Positions 1-6,302 of a stretch of DNA of 7,438 nucleotides are shown here, one piece after another. Position numbers and translations under genes: made by a program. Under the pieces are notes generated by a model, which ran no database searches, was not told the origin of the DNA, and was given only the letters and a program-made list of their open reading frames with translations. Source of the stretch: Desulfobacula sp. (lineage in GTDB: Bacteria; Desulfobacterota; Desulfobacteria; Desulfobacterales; Desulfobacteraceae); contig JAQICW010000118.1 in the NCBI GenBank assembly GCA_027858355.1, positions 1 to 7,438 on the forward strand, written 5' to 3'. The stretch's first letter is position 1; every line of letters begins with the position of its first letter.

Positions 1-2025
1 AAGGATTGCCCTGACACCTGCGGCCTGTTGGTCAAGGTCGAGAATGGTCAGATTGTAGCAGTTAAGGGTGATCCGGATCATCCTTTCACGGCCGGCTTTA
101 TCTGCAAAAAAGCCTCCCACTTTCCCGAGCACATCCATTCGTTTAAACGCATCACTACGCCACTTAAACGGACCGGCCCCAAGGGTGCCGGCAAATTTGA
201 ACCCATAGGCTGGAATGAGGCCCTGGATGAAGTGGCTTACCGGATGAAGTCTGTATCCTCTGAATTCGGCTCTGAAGCCATCTTGCCATATTCATATGCC
301 GGGCACATGGGTCTTGTACACCGTAACGCGGGACACGCTTTTTTTAATCGGTTAGGGGCCAGCGGTCTGGACTATACAATCTGCGGTCCGGCCGCTACTG
401 CCGGATATGAAGCCAGCCTCGGCAAAGGACCCAGCACTGAAATCCAAGCAGCTTTACAATCAGATTACATAATTATCTGGGGCAGCAACACCCTGACCAC
501 CAACGTTCATGCCTGGCCCTATTTCAGCAAGGCTCAGAAGGCCGGAGCCAATCTGATCGTTATTGATCCCTACCGCAACCGGACAGCTCAAAGGGCCGAC
601 CTGCACTTGATGATCAAGCCTGGCACGGATGCTGCCCTGGCCTTATCCATGATGCAGGTGATAATCGACCAGGATATGATGGATCATGATTTCATCGCCC
701 AAAACACAATCGGCTTTGAAAAATTAAAGATCAGGGCAAAAGAATACCCGCCAGCCCGGGCAGCCTATATCTGTGGTGTGCCCGAGGAAATGATAGTCCG
801 TCTGGCCCAGGGTTATGGCAGGGCAAGATCACCCTACATCAGAACCGGATGGGGACCGGCCCGCCAGCTTAAAGGCGGCATGGCCATGAGGACCATTGCC
901 CTTTTGCCTGCCCTGGTTGGCGCTTTTAATAAACCGGGTGGAGGAATCACCCGCTCTCTGGGCGGCGCACCCTCTGATTTAAGGAGTTTAACACGTCCGG
1001 ATCTTCGCCCGCCCGGCATCCGGACCGTCAACATGGTCGAACTTGGCAAGGCCCTTACCACCCTTACCAATCCGCCCATCAAAATGCTGTATGTCTATCT
1101 ATCCAACCCGGCCGTGGTCGCGCCACAGTCCCAGGATGTATTAAAGGGATTGGCCCGGGAGGATCTGTTTGTCGTTGTCCAGGAAATGTTCCAGACCGAT
1201 ACCAGCCGCTATGCGGATATTATTCTGCCGGGAGCCAGTTTTCTGGAAATAACCGATCTTTACAGGTCATATGGTCACAATTATATTCAAATGGCCAGGC
1301 CCGTAATTCCTCCGGTAGGACAGAGCCGTTCCACTTTGACGATCTTCCAGGGACTTGCAGCCCGTCTTGGTTTTAAGGAAGACGTCTTTTCCCTTAACGA
1401 GATGGAGTTCATTGAAAATTTTTTATTTGAAAAATCGCCTTATATGGAAGGGGTAGATTCTGAGATGTTGAAGTCCGGCCAAGCTGTAAGGTTGAACATA
1501 CCGTCCAACCCCTATGCCGATGGATTTGCTACGCCATCGGGCAAAGTGGAATTCTTTTCTCAGACAATGGCCGATCAGGGTCTTGACCCTCTTCCCGACG
1601 GGCAACCTTTAAGGGATCCAGATGGCAAAGACAGATACCCACTGGAGTTCATCACTCCGCCTCATCACCTTTTTCTTAACTCGGCCTTTAACGAGATAGA
1701 CGAAATCAGGGAAAGGGTCGGTCAGGCCAGGGTGATGATTCATCCCGAAACGGCCCAGGCCAGGGGCATAGTCAATGGTGATCCGGTCAGAGTGTTCAAT
1801 GACCGGGGAGAGTGCCATTTTCTGGCCCATGTGACAGACAACACCCAGGCCGGACTTTTAGTGGCCGAGGGCCTCCACTGTCACAGCCTTTCAACTGGTG
1901 GCGGGGCTAACCAGCTGACCAGCCAGCGGCTTACGGATATGGGAAAGACCTGTGCTTTCCATTGCAATCTGGTTGAAGTTCAGCCTCAGGGTAACGAAAT
2001 ATTTAAAATCCATAAAGATCATTGA
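1..2025 (+). CDS. Molybdopterin-dependent oxidoreductase (DMSO reductase superfamily, COG0243/BisC-like), 5'-truncated by the window
   Basis: The reading frame is open from base 1, so the true start lies upstream; 674 residues are visible. Family: bis-MGD molybdoenzymes that catalyse two-electron redox reactions. The N-terminal [4Fe-4S] motif is cut by the window edge: DCPDTCG gives Cys3 and Cys7, and FICKK gives Cys35, leaving the first cluster cysteine just upstream. Further landmarks are TICGPAA (Cys128, the likely Mo-ligand position), IIIWGSN near 160, IDPYRNRTAQRADLHLMIKP near 185-205, and GWGPARQLKGGMAMRT near 280-295. The C-terminal molybdopterin dinucleotide-binding domain covers about 545-665, with HPETAQARGIVNGDPVRVFN and GGGANQLTSQRLTDMG. 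No TGA-encoded selenocysteine is seen. Substrate cannot be assigned: this subfamily includes many uncharacterised members. Twin-arginine export cannot be judged without the N-terminus. GC content is clearly higher than in the next gene (sampled by eye). The TTG at 28 is not a start, because the cluster motif continues before it. Confidence 0.92.
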   Translation, partial: KDCPDTCGLLVKVENGQIVAVKGDPDHPFTAGFICKKASHFPEHIHSFKRITTPLKRTGPKGAGKFEPIGWNEALDEVAYRMKSVSSEFGSEAILPYSYAGHMGLVHRNAGHAFFNRLGASGLDYTICGPAATAGYEASLGKGPSTEIQAALQSDYIIIWGSNTLTTNVHAWPYFSKAQKAGANLIVIDPYRNRTAQRADLHLMIKPGTDAALALSMMQVIIDQDMMDHDFIAQNTIGFEKLKIRAKEYPPARAAYICGVPEEMIVRLAQGYGRARSPYIRTGWGPARQLKGGMAMRTIALLPALVGAFNKPGGGITRSLGGAPSDLRSLTRPDLRPPGIRTVNMVELGKALTTLTNPPIKMLYVYLSNPAVVAPQSQDVLKGLAREDLFVVVQEMFQTDTSRYADIILPGASFLEITDLYRSYGHNYIQMARPVIPPVGQSRSTLTIFQGLAARLGFKEDVFSLNEMEFIENFLFEKSPYMEGVDSEMLKSGQAVRLNIPSNPYADGFATPSGKVEFFSQTMADQGLDPLPDGQPLRDPDGKDRYPLEFITPPHHLFLNSAFNEIDEIRERVGQARVMIHPETAQARGIVNGDPVRVFNDRGECHFLAHVTDNTQAGLLVAEGLHCHSLSTGGGANQLTSQRLTDMGKTCAFHCNLVEVQPQGNEIFKIHKDH

Positions 2026-2049
2026 AAATACATGTCAAAGTGGTAAAAT
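2022..2049 (+). promoter_or_regulatory. Predicted sigma70-type promoter for the PPDK-like/GAPDH unit
   Basis: TTGAAA at 2022-2027 (5 of 6 match to TTGACA) is followed by a 16-base spacer and TAAAAT at 2044-2049 (5 of 6 match to TATAAT). The -10 box is preceded by TGG, an extended -10 element. The -35 box overlaps the TGA stop codon of the molybdoenzyme gene. Transcription would start near 2056, leaving a leader of about 48 bases before the GTG at 2104. No hairpin terminator is visible after the upstream gene, so read-through is also possible. Consensus-based call only. Confidence 0.5.
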
Positions 2050-2061
2050 ATCAATGCTTGA

Positions 2062-2090
2062 GCAAATAAATTAACCTGATTGCAAATAAA
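2062..2090 (+). repeat. 9-base direct repeat GCAAATAAA in the leader
   Basis: GCAAATAAA occurs at 2062-2070 and again at 2082-2090, with starts exactly 20 bases (about two helical turns) apart. It lies just downstream of the predicted transcription start and upstream of the ribosome binding site. The phasing would suit a regulator bound to one face of the DNA, but the repeat is AT-rich and could be chance. Confidence 0.35.
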
Positions 2091-2092
2091 AA

Positions 2093-2097
2093 AAGGA
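2093..2097 (+). promoter_or_regulatory. Ribosome binding site that decides the GTG start at 2104
   Basis: AAGGA (within a longer A-run ending AAAGGA) sits 6 bases before GTG at 2104. The in-frame TTG at 2080 would add eight residues but has no Shine-Dalgarno sequence before it and would place this purine-rich site inside the coding region. The GTG start is therefore preferred. Confidence 0.7.
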
Positions 2098-2103
2098 TGC
2101 TTT

Positions 2104-5100
2104 GTGAAGTCTACAGCCCTTGAGGTGAATTTATCTGATACAAAAGTTGATGTTATCATTGACTCAAAATATCAGGTTTTCCTGGATATTTTTTCATCCT
2201 ATGTAGGGATCTTAAACAGGATGAATATTTTTCTAAAAGAGTTATCCCATCCCTATAAAAACTGGGAATTTATCGTCAGTGAAGCCAGGCATTTTACCCT
2301 GCAATATTATTATTTGTACAAGGTTTATCCAAAAGGTGATAAAGCCCTGGATCTTTTTGTTGATATTTTTCTGGAATCTTTTGAGTCAGATTCAAGCTTA
2401 AAGATAAAAACAGGTGCGGCTGATAATTTAATGCTGTTATTGCAGCATATTGTCAAAGAATCTGAGCATGAGTTAGTCAGGTTCCTGCCAGTTATTGAAA
2501 AGGCTTTACAAAAAATTGAATCCTATGAAGACAAAGACTTTTATTGTTTTGTCAGATCCTATTATCAGCCGGATAAAATTGCAAAAAACCTGTTAAGCTG
2601 CATTAAGAATGATGAAGCGATTTTTAAATCATTAAACCGGTTCCTGGTGAAATTTTATGATTCTTCCTTTGATTACTGGTTGAAACAGGAAGACCCCATG
2701 TCCTGGATTGGGCAGAGTATTGATGTAAATCAACTTGATGATAAGGTACAAAACATATTAAAAGAGGTATCCCATAAAAATATATTGAAGTGGCGAAAAA
2801 ACCTTGAAAATATTATTCAAACCCTGAATCAAGAGCCACGCCATGCAACACAAAAATTAACAAATCTTGTAAGCTACCAGGATTTTGTCAGCCGGATCTG
2901 GGCAGTGCCTCAAAAAATAATGATGGAAAATGGTGATGATATAAAAGGCTTCCACCTGAAACTGACTTTTCTTTTTTATATTATTCATATTCCTGGATTA
3001 TATACTATCCATGTTCAGGCCCTGCGGGATATTAACACCACACTCACCCACCTGATCGGTGATGAAGATTTTAAAAAAGATATTAATATCGTCAACCAGG
3101 CATTTTCGCTGCTCAAAGAACATAAGGGCAAATACCCTGAAACCGTTCTGGATTGCATACATAAAATCGGGGAGTCTGTTTATAAAACCTCTAAAAATGA
3201 ACTTATCAATCATTTTATAGACAGGGCCGTTGATCATGGGTTTCAGTTTCCAATGGTTGAGGGGACAGGTGAAGACTTTCAGATAAAAAACAATACAGCC
3301 CATGTTAAAAATATCCGGGTATTCCTCGACCTCATCGGTCAACATCCCAAAAAATCGAGAAGACTTTTATCTGCCTTGATCATCTCTTTGGCTATTGGTG
3401 GTGTCTTTATTAAAGATACGGATTTGTTCCCAAGGGATATTACAAAATTTTTGAACTCAGATATTGCACCGGTTTTTAATCTGGTAAAGCAGATGTCACG
3501 ATTATTACCGGCCTTTTTCAATGAAATCGGGGCAGAGGGACAACTCCGGGATATTTCCACCCAGCTGGATGAATCCTGCCAGCGAAAAGACAGGTTAATT
3601 CATTTTTTAAGGAAGCAATGCCATGTTGAAAGCTCAAGCCGGATCGTAGATTTTATCCGAGAAGTGATTCTCTTCTGGAAGACGGGGAACAAAAAAAAAC
3701 TCAGGCCCTACGTTTCTCCATCCCTTTATAGTGAAATTGAATCATCAGGCCCATTTATTGACGGGCCCAAAATTATTCTCAATTCCATTGAATCAAAGGG
3801 CATATCCCTTCCAAAAGACTATCTGATCTATACCCAGGAGGCGGTAAATAATTTAATTGACAACGTAGATGGTGTTGCGGATCTGGACCGGTCAAGGATG
3901 AAAATGATCTTTGAATTCTACAGGCTCTTAAACCAGAAATACCGGATTGATAACCTGGAATTGAAAAAATATCTATCTTCGTTTAATTGTGAAAACCTGC
4001 CGGATACCAAGGGGCTTCTTTTAGCACTTGAAGAAAAAAATCTGGAGAATAAAATCCTCTCTCTTATTGCCTACATGAATGAGCTTAAAGAAATTATTCT
4101 TTCAGACAAAATTTATGAGGCCAATGAAGCCATTTATCATAAACGTCATTTTGCCGTTGATATTCCTTCCATGTACGGAACTTACAATGAAGCAAAATTT
4201 GATGCCCTGGGCTTAACCCTTAGAGTTGAAAATATCCTGAACGTGTTATTTGAAGAATTGATCAACAGCATTGATCTTCAGGTGATCACCAAGTCTACGT
4301 TTGAACGGATTTACGATATCCTGAACCTGTTCAGGATGGCTTTGGATCAGGATGGAATTTCATCCAACCAGCTAGATGTACAGATGGATTTTTTAAAATT
4401 TTCCATGGGCATCAGAACCTGTACATTTACCCAGTACCTGGATATTTTTAAGGGGTTTATAAGGGCGGTTGCCGATATCATTAATGATCATTTCAATAAT
4501 ATCCATTCCAGCAATTTATCTCAGATAGAAGCCAGGATAGGAAAGAAAAAGGTCCTTAAAAAATATCTGCCCAACGGATCTGAAAAACAGCAATCTAAAC
4601 TGGACCAGAGGGTTGCCGAGATCTTTTTCAGGGATCGGATTGCAACCTCCCTTGGACTTCAGCAGATGGATGTCTTCTTAAACCGGATATTACACACCCT
4701 GTTTCAACAGTCTGAAAAGCTGTCGCAAATCCATTTAAGCCGACTGTTAAATTATGATCCCAAATGCTCTGTCATTGAAGTCGGCAGTTCAGATCCCATT
4801 GGCAATAATATTATATTCTTAGGGAATAAGGGATTAAACCTGATCAAATTAAAAAAAATAGGTGCGGCTGTTCCGGAAGGATTTATTATTACCACAGAAG
4901 TCTTTAAATGTCGTGAAATCATCAATAATTACAAGCCGGCCAACATCAATTTCAAGCAGTCCGTGGCAAATATGGTGGCCAACCTGGAAAAGCGGACCGG
5001 CAAAAACTTTGGTGATCCTGAAAACCCCTTGCTGTTGTCGGTCAGGAGCGGTTCTTCCATTTCACAGCCCGGCATGCTGGATTCATTTTTAAATGTGGGG

Positions 5101-6276
5101 ATTAATGAGGAAATCGCGGCAAGTATTGCAAAGACAAGCAATAATCCATGGTTTGCCTGGGACTGCTATCGCAGGTTCATTCAAGGATATGGGATGGCTT
5201 TTGGAATTAAAAGAGATGCGTTTGACCATATCATTTATTCAAAAAAACAAGGGTCTGGTATTGAATTCAAACGATATTTCTCCGGCGATCAGATGAAGAC
5301 CGTTGCCCTTGCCTATAAACAATTGTTACTGGACTCCGGGATTGATTTAATGGAATCTCCCATAGACCAGTTATTTCTGGCCATTGATCAGGTTTTTTCC
5401 TCCTGGGAATCCAAAAGGGGAAAGGATTACAGGCGGATTATGGGGATATCGGATGACTGGGGCACTGCTGTTACGATTCAATCCATGGTGTTTGGAAACC
5501 TGTCCAGGCAGTCGGGATCAGGTGTGGTGTTCAGCCATAGCCCCAGGCTTCCGGGCGATACGATACGGCTTTGGGGGGATTTTACCATTGGCAACCAGGG
5601 AGAAGATGTTGTATCAGGGCTTGTAAAAACCCTTCCCATTTCAGAAGTCCAACGTGATTTGGAAGAACGGGATTCAAAAATAAGCCTTGAAGAAAGTTTC
5701 CCTGATATATATTTGCAATTGATAAAACTAATGCATAGCCTGGTTTATGGAGAGGGATGGAACCCCCAGGAAATCGAGTTCACCTTTGAAGGCGAAACCA
5801 AAAAAAATCTTTTTATCCTTCAGGCAAGGGAAATGTCCTTGAGGGACAGAAAAAAGATTGTAGATTTTGATGTGAGCCCGGAAATCCTTGACAAGGCATA
5901 TCTGGGTCAGGGGATCGGGGTCAGCGGTGGCGCCATGAGTGGCAGAATCGTTTTTACTCTGGAAGAAATCGACGTCTTCAGAAAGAGTGATCCTGATACC
6001 CCATTAATTGTATTGAGAAATGATACTGTTCCGGATGATATCCTGGAAATTGATGCAGCAGACGGAATTCTGACTGCAAAGGGGGGGCTCACTTGCCATG
6101 CGGCTGTGGTGGCATACAATCTTAATAAAACCTGTCTGGTGGGCTGTGAAAATCTTGTTTGCAATGAACACAAAAAAGAGTGTATGCTCAATGGGGTTAA
6201 AATGGTCTCTGGTGATTATATAAGTATTAACGGTCAAAAAGGATCAGTGTACAAAGGCGCAATAAAAATCAATTAA
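2104..6276 (+). CDS. PPDK-like dikinase: large unknown N-terminal region + ATP-binding domain + phosphohistidine domain, no PEP/pyruvate barrel
   Basis: A protein of about 1390 residues, GTG start. Residues 1 to about 890 match no family I recognise: mostly amphipathic helices, no signal peptide and no convincing membrane span, with one Gly/Pro/Tyr-rich island at 682-703 (HFAVDIPSMYGTY, then KFDALG). From about 895 it reads as the PPDK N-terminal nucleotide-binding domain: GNKGLNL (Lys909), VPEGFIITTE, SVRSGSSISQPGMLDS (Arg981), NPWFAWDCYRRFIQGYG, DDWGTAVTIQSMVFGN, and GDFTIGNQGEDVVSG (Asp1159, Gln1165). PQEIEFTFEG and FILQAREM close that domain. Residues about 1265-1385 form the swivelling phosphohistidine domain, with GGLTCHAAVV; His1332 is the expected phosphorylated residue. 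The stop falls at GSVYKGAIKIN, exactly where PPDK would enter its barrel. Expected chemistry is ATP-dependent phosphorylation of His1332 and transfer to an unknown acceptor. Cytoplasmic; probably co-transcribed with the downstream GAPDH. It is not a complete PPDK, PEP synthase or Enzyme I. Rifampin phosphotransferase and glucan water dikinase share the two modules but arrange them differently. Confidence 0.92.
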   Translation: MKSTALEVNLSDTKVDVIIDSKYQVFLDIFSSYVGILNRMNIFLKELSHPYKNWEFIVSEARHFTLQYYYLYKVYPKGDKALDLFVDIFLESFESDSSLKIKTGAADNLMLLLQHIVKESEHELVRFLPVIEKALQKIESYEDKDFYCFVRSYYQPDKIAKNLLSCIKNDEAIFKSLNRFLVKFYDSSFDYWLKQEDPMSWIGQSIDVNQLDDKVQNILKEVSHKNILKWRKNLENIIQTLNQEPRHATQKLTNLVSYQDFVSRIWAVPQKIMMENGDDIKGFHLKLTFLFYIIHIPGLYTIHVQALRDINTTLTHLIGDEDFKKDINIVNQAFSLLKEHKGKYPETVLDCIHKIGESVYKTSKNELINHFIDRAVDHGFQFPMVEGTGEDFQIKNNTAHVKNIRVFLDLIGQHPKKSRRLLSALIISLAIGGVFIKDTDLFPRDITKFLNSDIAPVFNLVKQMSRLLPAFFNEIGAEGQLRDISTQLDESCQRKDRLIHFLRKQCHVESSSRIVDFIREVILFWKTGNKKKLRPYVSPSLYSEIESSGPFIDGPKIILNSIESKGISLPKDYLIYTQEAVNNLIDNVDGVADLDRSRMKMIFEFYRLLNQKYRIDNLELKKYLSSFNCENLPDTKGLLLALEEKNLENKILSLIAYMNELKEIILSDKIYEANEAIYHKRHFAVDIPSMYGTYNEAKFDALGLTLRVENILNVLFEELINSIDLQVITKSTFERIYDILNLFRMALDQDGISSNQLDVQMDFLKFSMGIRTCTFTQYLDIFKGFIRAVADIINDHFNNIHSSNLSQIEARIGKKKVLKKYLPNGSEKQQSKLDQRVAEIFFRDRIATSLGLQQMDVFLNRILHTLFQQSEKLSQIHLSRLLNYDPKCSVIEVGSSDPIGNNIIFLGNKGLNLIKLKKIGAAVPEGFIITTEVFKCREIINNYKPANINFKQSVANMVANLEKRTGKNFGDPENPLLLSVRSGSSISQPGMLDSFLNVGINEEIAASIAKTSNNPWFAWDCYRRFIQGYGMAFGIKRDAFDHIIYSKKQGSGIEFKRYFSGDQMKTVALAYKQLLLDSGIDLMESPIDQLFLAIDQVFSSWESKRGKDYRRIMGISDDWGTAVTIQSMVFGNLSRQSGSGVVFSHSPRLPGDTIRLWGDFTIGNQGEDVVSGLVKTLPISEVQRDLEERDSKISLEESFPDIYLQLIKLMHSLVYGEGWNPQEIEFTFEGETKKNLFILQAREMSLRDRKKIVDFDVSPEILDKAYLGQGIGVSGGAMSGRIVFTLEEIDVFRKSDPDTPLIVLRNDTVPDDILEIDAADGILTAKGGLTCHAAVVAYNLNKTCLVGCENLVCNEHKKECMLNGVKMVSGDYISINGQKGSVYKGAIKIN

Positions 6277-6292
6277 CTAAAAAATATTCAAA

Positions 6293-6298
6293 AAGGGA
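6293..6298 (+). promoter_or_regulatory. Ribosome binding site of the GAPDH gene
   Basis: AAGGGA lies 4 bases before the ATG at 6303, inside a 26-base spacer that shows neither a terminator hairpin nor a promoter. This supports the 6303 start over the in-frame ATG at 6321, which has no purine-rich site in front of it. Confidence 0.65.
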
Positions 6299-6302
6299 AT
6301 AG

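Noticed and set aside
382..384. Selenocysteine at the Mo-ligand position of the molybdoenzyme
   Set aside because: The codon is TGC (Cys), and no in-frame TGA occurs before the stop at 2023-2025.
2026..2080. Rho-independent terminator after the molybdoenzyme gene
   Set aside because: Only a trivial GCTTGAGC inverted element is present, with no stable stem or trailing T-run.
2080..2103. TTG at 2080 as the start of the large gene
   Set aside because: It has no ribosome binding site and would put the clear AAGGA site inside the coding sequence; GTG at 2104 has correct spacing.
3361..3408. Hydrophobic stretch LLSALIISLAIGGVFI as a membrane span
   Set aside because: Only about 16 residues and isolated in a soluble-looking helical region; more likely a buried helix. 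The stretch near 2956-3000 (LTFLFYIIHIPGL) was rejected for the same reason.
3691..3699. Homopolymer runs (A9 at 3691-3699, A8 at 4851-4858, G7 at 6081-6087) as frameshift sites or sequencing errors
   Set aside because: The same reading frame continues with sensible protein, and for 6081 with the intact His motif, on both sides of each run.
4862..5626. Short plus-strand frames overlapping the PPDK ATP-binding domain
   Set aside because: They are out of frame with an unbroken gene carrying recognisable motifs throughout.
6091..6099. Thr-Cys-His instead of Thr-Ser-His at the phosphohistidine site
   Set aside because: TCH is also found in PEP synthase (GGRTCHAAI in E. coli PpsA), so it is within normal family variation.
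5907..6237. Open frames on the minus strand opposite the phosphohistidine domain (and similar ones at 834-1082, 1423-1830 and 2998-3560)
   Set aside because: They lie opposite strongly conserved coding sequence, have low-complexity or unlike-protein translations and no ribosome binding sites; they are shadows.
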